From the NCBI GenBank assembly GCA_035582835.1, contig JAYKAV010002364.1:691143-755142 (forward strand): a DNA stretch of 64,000 nucleotides, written 5' to 3'. A program made the position numbers and the translations under genes. Below the pieces are notes generated by a model. It was not told where the DNA came from. It saw only the letters and a list, made by a program, of their open reading frames with translations, and searched no databases. Source of the DNA: Phoebastria nigripes (lineage: Eukaryota > Chordata > Aves > Procellariiformes > Diomedeidae). Shown in pieces: positions 11,798 through 32,400 of this stretch; the first letter of the stretch is position 1, and the number at the start of each line of letters is the position of its first letter.

Positions 11798-12899
11798 TGT
11801 TGCAAATGAGTGGTTTATAGGCNGCTTAAAGAATCACCAGCAAAGGTATTAGCAAAAAGTGATTTTAATAGAAATTTATAAAAGTGTGACTTAACAGAAT
11901 TCGATGGCAAGGTTCTATTACTTATTACATGGATGAAGTACACACAGGGAAAATCGTGTTAAGATTGAGTTGGAATGATTTATACAGAGACCAAGGACAA
12001 AAAGGTTAAGGGAGACCCTCCTGTTGAGTCACAAGATTCAGAGTAGACCTCTTTGCTTTCTAAACTCCTTCTCAGAGAGGAGTCTAGGTGTGTCTGGATC
12101 TACCCCTAGTCCCAGACTTGGTCAACGGTTTATGTCTAAGGTATTATATGTGTTTAGCAGCAATCTAAGGTTCATTCACAGTTTTAAGGCGGATAATAAG
12201 GTTTTAACAGCACTTAATCATTGACTAATTTAACGTTTACAAAGTGAGTTAATAGAGTCTACTACAGTCACTACAGTGACTTAATTACAGATTATGCTTA
12301 CTATTGGTTCTCTAAATTCACACACACACAAGGGTTATCGAAATCAATTCACACACACAAGGGCCCAAAGCTAGATAAAGGTACCTGTTAAAATTCCCCT
12401 CGAGTCTCATGAAATACTCACGTCAAATATGTTGGTGTTTCCCAACGGGTGAAGGAGCTCCGAGGAGTGCCTCGGCCAAGCAGTGTTTCAGCCCAGGTCC
12501 CNACGGTCCTCCAAATATTGCGAACTCGAGAGTTTGCAAACTCTGAGAGGCGTCCCACTCAGAGGGAGATTCTGGGCGCACCCCGCTGTGGTCTAGGAGA
12601 GCTCAAAGGGTCTCACTTAGGACCGCTGTTTATAGGTTTGCAAGATGATTGGCTTCAGTCATCAGTAAATTTCCATCCTGGTCACAATCCAGAACAGTAA
12701 CAATGGTACCGTTCCACTCGAGCTACGATCCAGGTAGGGAATGTTTCAAGGCTGTCAGGATGATGAATNATCCCTGCTCTCATTCCCTATCTTGGTCAGG
12801 CAACAGGTGTTCCTGGTACAATCAAGTGCCGCTCCCCACCTTAGCCATGCAAGAGTACCTGGTACAGTCAAGGGACGCTTAACTGCCCAACTCGTTACA
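11798..12899 (-). mobile_element. Solo ERV LTR (1102 bp) inserted in CR1
   Basis: TGTTGCAAATGAG...AACTCGTTACA, with TG/CA ends, is flanked on both sides by CAAAGG (11792-11797 and 12900-12905). A 6-bp duplication is usual for ERVK-like and alpharetroviral elements. On the minus strand the LTR would start TGTAACGAGTT and has TATAAA about 265 bp in (12629-12634 on +), followed by a GC-richer stretch like an R-U5 leader, so I call it minus. It contains a (CA)n run near 12316-12330. No internal retroviral sequence is present, so it is a solo LTR. Confidence 0.8.
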
Positions 12900-13049
12900 C
12901 AAAGGCTAAGGCCTAACAGGGGTTCCNGAGATCGTGGGGTGGTCTGGGGGGGTAGGGGGGGGAAATGCACCACCACAGAAGGTAAGCCAAGTGTTGACAT
13001 GGCATTGCCTGAGGGTGGCAATGCTAGTGGGAACATTTACTCTGCTCCG

Positions 13050-13750
13050 GGGAGCACGGATGGCTAAGGAGCATATCTGAAACTCTTGTACACCAACGCA
13101 CGCAGCATGAGAAACAAACAGGATAAACTGGAAGCCTTGGTCCATTCCCTGAGCTATGATATTGTTGGTATTAGTGAGACTTGGTGGAATGAGTCTGACG
13201 GTTGGAGTGCTGGGATGGAGGGCTACAGGGGGGATAGGCAGGGCAGGCGAGGTGGAGGAGTTGCACTGTATGTAAGGGAGAGGTTTGATTGTACAGCCCT
13301 TACAGGTAGTGATGATGTGGTTGAGAGCCTCGGTGAGGATTAGGGGATGGAAAACAAAGGAGATGTTGTAGTGGGTGTCTACGACCGATCGCCCAGCCAG
13401 GATGTAAGCACTGANGAGTTACTCTATGGGCAATTAGGAGAAATTTCTGGATCAGTAGCTCCTGTCCTTATGGAANATTTCAACTTCCCAGACATCAGCT
13501 GGGAATATCACACTGCTGTGATGAGCAGGTCTTGGAAATTCTTGAAGTTTGTGGAAAATAACTTCTTGTCACAAGTACTCAGTGAGCCAGCTAGGAAAGA
13601 TGCCCTCCTAGACTTCCTATTTGTGAATAGAGAAGGACTCATGGGAGATGTGATGGTGGGTGGCTGTCTTGATCATGAAAAGGTTGAGTTTAAAATTTTC
13701 AGTGTAATGAGAAAAAAGGTCAGCAGAGCTGACCCTGGACTTCAAGAGGC
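13050..13750 (+). pseudogene. CR1 ORF2 endonuclease remnant
   Basis: Encodes the AP-endonuclease-like N-terminal part of CR1 ORF2. LYTNARSMRNKQDKLEAL, then DIVGISETWW, is the start with the catalytic Glu context; GGGVALYV, FNFPDISWEYHT (Asp/Asn catalytic motif) and EPARKDALLDFLFVNREGL follow. A TAG at 13341-13343 breaks the frame after about 85 codons, and a second frame runs to 13814. After roughly 13730 the protein leaves the expected path into the reverse transcriptase. Dead copy; no activity is expected. Confidence 0.85.
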
Positions 13751-14090
13751 TGAGAGGAGACCTCATTGCTCTCTACAGCTTCCTGAGGAGGGGAAGTGGA
13801 GAGGGAGGTGCTGATCTCTTCTCCCTGGTATCCAGTGATAGGACGCGTGGGAATGGTTCAAAGCTGCGCCAGTGGAGTTCAGACTGAACGTTAGGAAGCA
13901 TTTCTTTACCGAGAGGGTGGTCAAACACTGGAACAGGCTTCCTAGAGAGGTGGTCAATGCCCCAAGCCTGTCAGTGTTTAAGAGGCATTTGGACAATGCC
14001 CTTAACAACATGCTTTAACTTTTGCTCATCCCAGAAGTGGTCAGGCAGTTGGACTAGATGATCGTTGTAGGTCCCTTCCAACCAAACTAT

Positions 14091-14123
14091 TCCATTCCAT
14101 TCCATTCCATTCCATTCTATTCT
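14091..14123. repeat. (ATTCC)n/(ATTCT)n tail of CR1
   Basis: About six pentamer units of ATTCC grading into ATTCT at the CR1 3' terminus. CR1 elements end in short tandem repeats rather than poly(A). Confidence 0.85.
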
Positions 14124-14125
14124 AA

Positions 14126-14339
14126 TTAGCAGAAGTCACCTGTGCTCTTTTCTCACCACCTTTTTTTGCCATGCCAAAGTGCTAGTAAAAGAAGTGCACT
14201 GAAAGATAGTCTGTACGAACATACATTTACAAAGACATATGTAGATACCAACATCCGTACAACCTAACCTGACTCTGCTATCCTCAGGGTGCCAACATGT
14301 GCTTATATATTTTTATGTATACTATAAGATCATCCAGAA
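14126..14339. other. Spacer between CR1 and the UPP1 CpG island
   Basis: AT-rich, with no recognised feature. It ends abruptly at the GC-rich island. Confidence 0.4.
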
Positions 14340-14369
14340 AACTTGTAGCCTCGAGGAAGATCTCCAGAG

Positions 14370-14960
14370 GAGCGGCCGGAGACCCACCCGCGCTTGCAGC
14401 ACACGAGGCGCGTTGCTCTCGCTCCCCTCCCGCACCGCGCCGCGTCCCTCACCGGTGCCTGCAGCCCCCGCCGTCTCCGGCACCGCCAAACAGCCGGTGT
14501 CCGCGCAGCCGGGCCGGCCGGCCCGCCGCCGCGGGCACCCCCGACCTGGCCTCCGTCTTGCTGCCGCTGCTGCCGCGGCTCTAGCGTCTCGCAGCCCGTC
14601 CGGGTGCAGCGAGAGGCCCTTCGCGGTTCCCAGCGGCGGTTCCCGCCGCCCCAGGTGAGAGCCGAGCCCCGCCAGCCGCCGCATGGGAGGTGCGGGGCGG
14701 GGCGAGGCGCGGCGGCGCAAGGCGGGGACCCCCTGCAGCCCGCGGTCCTCTCTTGGCCGCCGGGCGGGTGCCCGCAGCGCCTCCCGGCAGCGGCACCGCC
14801 TGCCGGCGAAACCCCTGCGGGGGGGTAGCGGCAGAAACGTGGGTGCCACCGGGTGGGGAAACGAGGGACCGGGGGGAGCGCTCATCGTGGGCTGCGGGAA
14901 GGGCCGCGGGCGCAGAGGTCTCCTCGGATGGGTGTTTCGGTAGTGCCGTGGTCTCCGAGC
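14370..14960 (+). promoter_or_regulatory. UPP1: CpG island, probable UPP1 promoter
   Basis: About 600 bp with very high G+C and dense CpG, in sharp contrast to both flanks. It includes a GGGGCGGGGC Sp1-type box (14694-14703) and has no TATA box. It spans a strong splice donor (CCCCAG/GTGAGA at 14654/14655) in the sense of UPP1 and lies about 2.5 kb before the first coding exon, as expected for a broad CpG promoter. The long open frames through it on both strands are a by-product of the base composition. Confidence 0.8.
14500..14654 (+). other. UPP1: UPP1 non-coding first exon (5' end unknown)
   Basis: Inferred from the donor CAG/GTGAGAGCC at 14655 inside the CpG island and from the next exon beginning with 5' UTR at 17148. 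The start is a guess; transcription may begin anywhere within the island. Confidence 0.5.
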
Positions 14961-17147
14961 TGAGACTGATGGGAGATGTCTGCAGGCTCCTCCGTCTGCC
15001 GAGTGGAGGAGATCGTCTGGCAGTGATGGGCATCGCGAGCGAGCCGTAATTGTTTGTGCAGGCTCAAGAGGGAAACCCCAGTATAAAAATCAGTTTTGCA
15101 ATGACTTCAGTTTTTCTAATGATGGATCAACACCAAACTAGAGCTTTTCCTTAAAGATACTATTAACTGAGGTTTTCCTTTAACAAAAAAAGGGGAGGGG
15201 GGGAGTAAATAAGAGAGAGACTAATGTTAATGGATTTTGCAATGTTTTAAAACATTGGTCGGAGGATTTGCACGCACGTTAAAGTGGGCCATGCCCTTTC
15301 TTGAGCTGAGTCCTGCNGTGAGCACATTATTCTTGAACATCGGTTTTAACTTTGGCTGAGGAAGGCTGCTGAAACTTTTGTGTGGCTGTAAAGATTTCCA
15401 TTTGTTTAGACAGTGTGAGAATTTTGTGGCTTTATATTAATTGGCTGCCTGTCAGCTACTGCCTGGTTGCCGGAAGGGTCTGCCATGGGAAAACTGCTTT
15501 ACGCTTGGTTCTTTCTTCTATCCCTGCCAAGGCATCTCCTGTTGGGCGCTGTTGGAGAGGGTGTTCTGGACCTTTGGACTGTCAGAACTTTGTTCTTGGT
15601 TCTTTGAAATACATTGTTACTTAGGGGATCACAAAACCAAGAACCCTGTTAAAAATCACATGGTTGCTTAATACTGTGAANGGCAGCTGAATGAATATCC
15701 TTGGTTTACTTGCAGCCATTTATCATCTAGGTACATAAAAATCACTTTGCTGTTTCTTCTTCTTATCTTCTAACTCCTTGTTACTAGGACTCATGGCACT
15801 GTAGTTTTCTTGGAAAAAAAAAAAGTGTTTTTCCCATAATGTACATGGTATAATAGCGATACCCTGTAGTAACTGACTCTAGTCATATGACCGTAAGGAT
15901 GCATAATTGATTCTAAATCTGACTTTTATACTTTATCTCCTTGAGCATAGATTCTAGTATACTTTTAGTACATCTAGTACATGTGAAGTTTAAGCCTATT
16001 TAATAAAGGTTAATATTTTAAATGAAGAAAACTAATTGTCCTTACAAATTTTAATACCTTTCCATTATTCAGTGGCTTTTAACAGGCAGACTTCAGGTTT
16101 ATTTCGTTTGGTTCTTTGGTTCATTCAAAATTCATGTGTTGTGTAATTTCTTTCTATTTCCTTGTAGTGTGATCCTGGGGTTTTTAAGGATTACAGTCCT
16201 GTCTCTATTATAACCTATGTGCTGTCAGACTCTTTGTAAGGGAGGGTAGAGCAAAACTTTGTGATTCAATACTTCCTATAAGGACATTCCCAGAAAGTAC
16301 CAACGTTGTCACNTAGCCTTAGTCACCTCTGAAAATAATAACAAATGAATCATTCTATAATTATAATTCTGTCATCGTATCAGCACCAAAGCCTCAGTGA
16401 TACATTTGCCTATTTGAATGTAAAGGAGAATTCAGAAAGGAGAATTTTTTTGGTATAGGTTAGGGTAATGGATTAGGAAAAAAGACATTCAAGATGGATG
16501 ATAAACTAGAGTGCTGTGACTTTCTGGAGCCATGTTTGGTTTAGTCTTCCTTGCCCTTAGGCTGGGGCAGATAGAAATGCTCTTAAGGTCAGTAGGAGGA
16601 GTTTACTGAAGAGGATATTATGAGTATAATAGCGCAGTATAACCTGAGCTTCCTGGACTCAGGTTTCAGGCATATGACAGTTAGAGATGAGCAGGTTTCA
16701 GGCNTATGACAGTTAGAGATGAGCTTTGGAGACCTTCTGGAGCCAGAGGTGAAAGGAGGCTAAAGCTAGTTCAGCAGTCACTGTCACTGTGGGAGGTATA
16801 GAAGAAAGAGGATTAGTTAGTTAGCTATGAGACTTGCCTCTCTCTGGCCTGTGAGCCAGGTGTTGCTTATACCACAGAAGAGAAGTAGTGGTGAGATGGG
16901 GGTTACATTAGCAAGGGGTTAGTTTGGGCTTCGGTGGTTTGAAAGTGGTGATGCTTGGCCATAAAAAATTGGAGATGCTCATTTTGCTACAGTTATAAAA
17001 GCTGTAGTGTGGCTGGATTATTTTGGGGGTTTAATATTCATGACAGTATCATCTATATAGAAGGTTTCTATCACTGTTAATGATGCTAGTTTTACAGATA
17101 GGACTATTCTGATGCACTTATATCTAATTTTTTTAATATAATTCTAG
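14655..17147 (+). other. UPP1 intron 1
   Basis: The first 300 bp belong to the CpG island; after that it is AT-rich. It holds a 32-bp tandem duplication at 16660-16723 and short A-runs. Nothing else recognised. Confidence 0.6.
16660..16723. repeat. Two-copy 32-bp tandem duplication
   Basis: The unit CAGGTTTCAGGC-TATGACAG, then TTAGAGATGAG, occurs twice back to back (16660-16691 and 16692-16723). The copies are identical except for one N, so the duplication is young or an assembly stutter. Confidence 0.85.
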
Positions 17148-17159
17148 GTATAAGCATCC

Positions 17160-25981
<8,822 letters not shown>

Positions 25982-26479
25982 AATATCCATCTTTGTTTTA
26001 TAGAAGCAGAAGGCTTTTGCACAGCTGAAGTCATGGTCACAAGTTCTGTGCATTGAAGGTTTTCTGCCTCAGAATACCTTACAGCATTCCATGTGTCTGT
26101 GGAAGTTAATCATTTATGTCACTGTGCTTTGGGAACTGAATGTGNTGAATGGACTTCAGTTAAGTTTTGCTTAGTTATGCGTTGCTGGATATAAGACTCA
26201 CTTTTCTGTGAATTGGAAAATGGATCTGTNGTGAAGGACAAGCCTGCTATAATATATGAAAAAGCTTTATTTATCCCTGCTGTAAAAGAAAAACTAGGAA
26301 GAAAATCAAACTTTATTGCCAAGTACTTGCAAACCACCAAATTAAAATTAANTTAAGAATGCTAATTCCTTTCTTGTTGTTATAAAAAATTATATAAATT
26401 ATAATTGTCTTTGTTGCTTCACTTGTAAAGGAAACTTAAAGTGAATGCAGTTTATTTTTTGCAAACTTTGACAAATAAA
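25982..26479 (+). other. UPP1: UPP1 3' UTR with poly(A) signal
   Basis: About 0.5 kb of AT-rich sequence ending in AATAAA at 26474-26479 with a T-rich stretch just before it. No earlier AATAAA after the stop was seen. Confidence 0.55.
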
Positions 26480-29400
26480 CAATACTATTTTCATATATTA
26501 AAATTTCATGAAATTGCAAAGTGTGGGACTGAATTTTCTAAGCATTAAGGACTTGACATTGAGCTGTTGAATATCTGTACTTCCTAGATACTGATCCAAC
26601 AAGGTCATTCATATCCCATTTTAACTATACAATTGAATCAATACCCAGGAAACATTTATGCATTAAGTAATTTTGCACTGAAGAACTTGAAATCTTTTGC
26701 TGAATCAAGGCTCCTGTTTACTGAAGAGGAACTAAACGCATTCAGGAGATTCACAGCGTGTTCACAGGACTGCATTATGGTAGTTGTTTTGGTTTTTTTT
26801 TCCTTTTTACTTTGTTTCTTTTTAAATTGGTTTTCATCTCNATGTCTTCAGGACATAACACTGACTGTTGCAATGGTTCCCAGTTCTTCTGAAGANCTGG
26901 AGAATACCTATTGACTGTACATGCCATGAAAACCATTCCTGCAATTTTTTCCACTACCCTTGGCCTAGTGTTTGGGATTTTTTAAAATCATACTCATTGC
27001 TGCTTTGCTGCTGTGGTTAGAATATAAATATGTGGTCAGCTAAAGAAAAATGCGTTTATCTCTTTTTTTTCTACTGCAGTGGAGTGTCCAGTCCTAGCAG
27101 GAGTCACAGGTCAAAAGGGTCTGAATAAACCCTCAGAACAGCTGTCACTGATCCAGCTAAACGAGATTTTCTTTTTGAGGACTGTAGTCTGCAACACTCT
27201 GTTAACAAGCATAAGAGTTCAGTCTATGAGGGAGTGATNTAGTAGTAGGCACATTCACCAAGAAGTGGCAGAAACTAGAAGCAACGTGATGGAAACATTA
27301 AAAAAGGAAGGGATGACTCTTGTGAACAGGAAACTGCCAATGAGGATTAGTGTCCTTAAATTTGATGAATTTTNAACTGGAGAACAGATAAAAAGGTAAA
27401 AATATTAGATTTTTTAAAATTTACTAATTTAGTCTTCCTTTAATTTTAAAAACACATTTTCTCGTTTATGCTCAGGATATACAATGAATGTAAGTTTTCA
27501 GAGAAAGCTTTTTTTTCCCTAAGCTTAACAGAAGGAGTCAGGTGGGAATGGCCTCACATTTTGTTCCTCCCTTATTTAAAAAAAAAAAAAAAAAAAAATC
27601 TGTGCTTAACTATGCCTAGTGCTTGCTTGGGCATTGCATGAAACCCCGTGAGGTCCCTTGGGAAACATGCAACAAAGCACATCCTTGCTCTGCAACCTCC
27701 TGTTCCCAGAAGAGTAGCAAAGAGATAAAAAGGAGATCACTTAAGAAGCAACGTGCTGCACTCTAGGCTGAAGAAAAGCTTCAGCTTTTACTGGTCAATT
27801 ACCCAAATTGACCAGTATGGGTTTGGAAGAGACAGTTTGCTGTTGTAAAATAAATACATACTATGAATTACATAAAGAGGAGAAAAAATACTTTATCAAG
27901 AAAACAAAGAAACACCTAATGTGGATCTGTGAAGCTTTGGGGAAGCATATTACTGCAGTTGTCCTGGAGGTATGAATCTGAAATGGTGTGATTTGTCTTT
28001 TTAAAGGAAGGACGGCAAGAATCTGGAAACTGGTTAAAAAGAAAAGGTTCTTAAGTCATTTAACAGTGTGAGCTGTCAGCTGAAACTACGAAGCTTTTGT
28101 ATTTACAGTCATATAAAGTAGGCACGCCTATTTTGATAACTANTATGAAAACTCTTATGTGCTACATGCCGAAATATAACTAGCNTTGTGGCCTGGCTGA
28201 GCTGGAGCTAAGGTTCAGCATTCATGGAGTGANGCAACTATTCTATTAAATCAATACACAAGACTCTAGCAGAAACGCCTGGAAGACTTTAGCCATTCCC
28301 TTTTTGCCAATATGTCCTTTCTTCTTCCCGCTGTTCCTTAGGACACTGTACTTGTCTTTCTGCTAAAATATTTTTCTTCTGTGCTTCCTAACAGATGGAG
28401 TAAAGGGATGTATGACAACTTAAAATTAGAATTNAAAGGAGACCAAGTATCCTCCCGTGTCTACTGGTCACCATCCTGTAATGCTGTATTCCTAATGCAA
28501 GAGGGTGCTCTATAGACACATCTTACGTGTAATAAAATACTTTTCTTGGCTTCAGAGGAAACTTGCCAGAATGTTACCCTGATAAGAACAATTCTGTTTT
28601 CCCTTGTGACTGTAACTGGACAGAGAGATAAAGAAATGACTCAGCTGTGTGCATCCGGCAGTGAATTTACCTTCCTGTAGGTTTTACAAAGACGTCCATA
28701 AAGAATTATAAAATATTTAACAGGCTTTTATAGGCAAACCAATTANTTAATATTAGCCATACACATTATTTCATGAATCAGGATTTGGAGTGGTGNTATT
28801 TTTAAAAGCATATATGATACTACATATATGTTTGATATTACATAGTGCAGTGTCTCCTCATAGATCTACAAATCCTGCAAACCCCGGAAACCTCAATTTC
28901 ACATCAAAGGTCTGCTTTTGTTCTCTATGCCACCCTGTACCTAGCAATACACTACGGAATCAGTTTACTCCAGAGATCAGAAGGGATAAAAGCAAAGAAG
29001 GAAGGTAGAAGATACGAATAGGGTGGAAGTGTGAAGGGAGAAAACAGTGGTTTCTACCAATGGTTTGTTCTGTGACTCATGGTGTTCTTCTGGCCTGTTC
29101 CTACCTTTTTGTTAAAGAAAGGGTTGAGATCATAATGAAGATAGGCTAGAACGCATTTGTTTCACATTTGCAAGAGACTGAGAATGTGCAGTGACTTGAA
29201 GGAGTGGATTTTTATTTTTGGCATCTTGATATACTTCAGAGAAGGATTTTCTCTAATGGAAGGTATGAGAAATCCTGAAAAGGAACATTGTGGAATGACC
29301 TATTGCCAGAAGTGCTTACAGTATAAATGTTTTTATCTGTCCTTTAAAAACCAAGCAAAATAATTCAGTAATTTCAGTATTTCTTGAAAATATACACATG

Positions 29401-32400
29401 CAATATGCAATATCTTTTTAAAAAATTCTTCCTAAATCCTTGCAAAGGATTTTCAGTGCATTATGTAACAGAACTGGATTTTCTTCTCAAGTCTGGATCT
29501 CAATATATTCCTAAATAAAATGTTTATACANTTGAATCGGAGATGTGTTTCATTTCCATTGACAAGACAGGTGAAAGAAACTAAAGTGTGAATGTTTTTA
29601 GATTTGCCCACCAGCAGTCAGTTGTGTTCTGAATGCAGNGCTCAGTAGTGCAAGCATCAAACTGAGCTTTGGGGATTGGATCTGTGTGCAACAACTGAAT
29701 ACAAAAAAGCGCAGTAGTGTGATTTGATGACACTATTACGGTTTGCTACAAGATGTTGAGGTTTGCTTTCCCTGAAAGTTTCTGTCTTTCAGTTGGAGTG
29801 ACTTAAATACATGCTTTCTCTTTCTAAAATAATTCCCATTTAATACTATACTCCAGAGTATGAATTAATTTACAGTTAAAAAAAGTCTTCTGCCTGAAGA
29901 GAAAGGTGGTCACTGAGCAGAGCAACATTAAATCTGAAACTCTATGGTACAATAATAGAAGAAAGAGTAATGCTGACAGGGGCAATGCTTTTGCTCAGGC
30001 TATGAACAAAACGCAGCAGCAGAAAAAGATAGACAGGGCCGGTTTTACACAGCACAGAAACCTGATTCCAGATGCTTCTTGTTGGCGCTGAGCTTGTGAC
30101 TGTGAGAAAATTTTCAGTTTACTATCAGTCTGTCATGTTACAAGAATAAAATTCCTCGAGCTGCCCAGAAGCTCAAACAAACCACTGGCCTCCTTGTGAA
30201 ATGGGGTCTGTTTGGTTTGTTTAACGTGTAGCTCCATTTTAATCAGCCCTATTATTTGACCTTGCCCACAACTAACATTTTTCATCATATCCTAACTTTG
30301 CACACAGGAAGTGTCTCCCAGGAAAGATGCTACTAATTGATGTCATCCTGCAGGCACTTTGTCTGCAAAACAGGTCTGTGCCATGTAAATATTTACAAGT
30401 AGAACTCCTAATAATGTTGAAAGGAAAGCCTTGTGATCACACAATAAACCTTGTGAAAGAAATTGTGGGTGGTGATAGGAAAATATGCTAGTTTACCAGA
30501 TTCCCAGCCATATTCTTACATGATTTGACTGCATTCCTGTCTACCAAACAGTATTTTTGGCTCCTGGGCTTTAACCTATTTAACATATAAAACTATGTTT
30601 CTTTGAATGTGCTTGCCAACCTACTCTAATTAGTTTATATTAAAACTGTAGGCTAGACATGGCGTGTTGATGGTATCATATTATAAAGCAGTCAAGTTTT
30701 AAAACCAGAGATGGATGCTGGCAGAAGGTTCTCTGCCTTTTCTGCCCCAGTGGTTTTGGCTATCTTGCATATTATATATTTAAGTTAAAACCGAGACAAA
30801 GCCTGCTAAAGCTAAGCAGAAGCAGAAACGGGCAGGTCACACTGTCTTGTCCTTACCCAATTCTGAGCATATTTTTTTTTCGATTCCAGAAGGAATGAGT
30901 GGAGCACATGATGAAAGATACGACCTTCTAATTTGCCCTGCAATATTCAAGATGTTGCTGTTGACTACAGCCACTCTGTTAAGGAGCCCTGAAAGCATAC
31001 AGTTTATTTAGCCTACCAGCAACTGTGCTGCATTTGAACCTTTTTAAGCTCTTTGTACATGCAACTCCTAAACAAAGTTGCTATTTAAGGCTGGTACTTG
31101 CACAGATACTGCTTGACACTGTACTGATTGAAACCTAGATCACTCAAAAGAGCTTCCAGGATGGCAGCAATATAGCTGACGCGTCTTTCCAAAAATATTA
31201 AGAACTGATTTGCTTTTCCTGCCTGTGTGCTAAATTTTTAATATTATTGCCTCTTTTGTGCCAAGGGTTTTTTGTGGGGGGCAGGGGTGGTGGTTTGATT
31301 TCATATTTCTCATATTTCTATAACATTGTAAATAATACAATCAAGCTCATACATCCTGTTTCTTCTAAAATTTCTTTTAGAAGTAATTTCCCAGAATGCC
31401 ACTGCAGGGATTGTTCTTGGTTGAATGTTTATGAGGTATCTTTTACTTTCATAAATTTTGTTCTAGAAAAAACAAGTCTACTACCAGAGAACACCATACT
31501 AGGCAAGAATGAATTTCTTTAGGAAAGGACAATGATGTATGAGGGCAAATGAAGTTAACAGAACTTGCTGGTGAAAGGTGTTTGTCTGTTGGGTGTCTTA
31601 TACAGTAAAATGAGGAGTCAGTAGTTCTGAATACTAACTGCATATAAAATAGTTGTTTCCTGTATCCATGAAAAGCTGTTTAGCATTAAAAAATAGAATG
31701 CAACATTTATGACTATGTAATTATATAGAGCATAATAAATTATGCACATCACACAGTTGGATGAGCAGAGATTTTGCAGAATTACTTGTTCAAGATAATT
31801 TGGCAAATGGTTCATGTGAGCTGTTTTAGCTTACATACTTACGGTCAGGAACTGTCTTCTGTATCAGTTGCTTTGATAAATAACTGCTTGTAATTCATTA
31901 TACTGACTGATTAGTTTATCATTTCCTACAAATCACACACTATAGATTCTGCTCCCCAGCTTTCCAAAATGGCTGTGTGAACCCGTACATATATTCACAA
32001 TATTCAATTATTGACAAATATTTGTTTAAAAATGCATACTTCAACTGCGCATAGAATTTTCATCTCAGCTATCTCAGAATTTCGCCTTTGGTCCTAGTGA
32101 GCAAAATTACTATACATACTCTGAAATAGCAGGGATTTTAGCATTGCTTGTCTAAAAGCAGAAACACCCCTTATGCAAATGCCAGCCAGCTGTGAAGTGG
32201 AGCTCCTTGGTGAGGTATGTTCTTCCTTTTTGGTTGTTCGCCCAGCTACACTTTGCCACCATAGGGCATGCCAAGAGGAGAGCCCCAGAGCGGGGGGATG
32301 ATGGGAGAGGTGGGACGTGGGGGACACGTGGCTCTGCTGCACAGCACGGGGGCTGCTCTTCAGCGCTGGAGGAAGCAGAAAGATGGTAACGTGCTTGACG

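Larger units (their letters stand above)
12900..14125 (+). mobile_element. CR1 LINE, right fragment with internal deletion and 3' tail
   Basis: Continues the CR1 interrupted at 11797: leader sequence, the endonuclease region of ORF2, then an abrupt jump near 13750 to the conserved 3' end (GAGACCTCATTGCTCTCTAC, later GGAAGCATTTCTTTAC, GGACTAGATGATCGTTGTAG and GTCCCTTCCAACC), closing in an ATTCC/ATTCT tail at about 14090-14123. Nearly all of the reverse-transcriptase domain is missing. No target duplication was identified. Confidence 0.85.

Noticed and set aside
14297..15049. Several long open frames on both strands (up to 187 codons)
   Set aside because: They lie in the CpG island, where stop codons are rare because of base composition; no domain is recognisable and they overlap each other on opposite strands.
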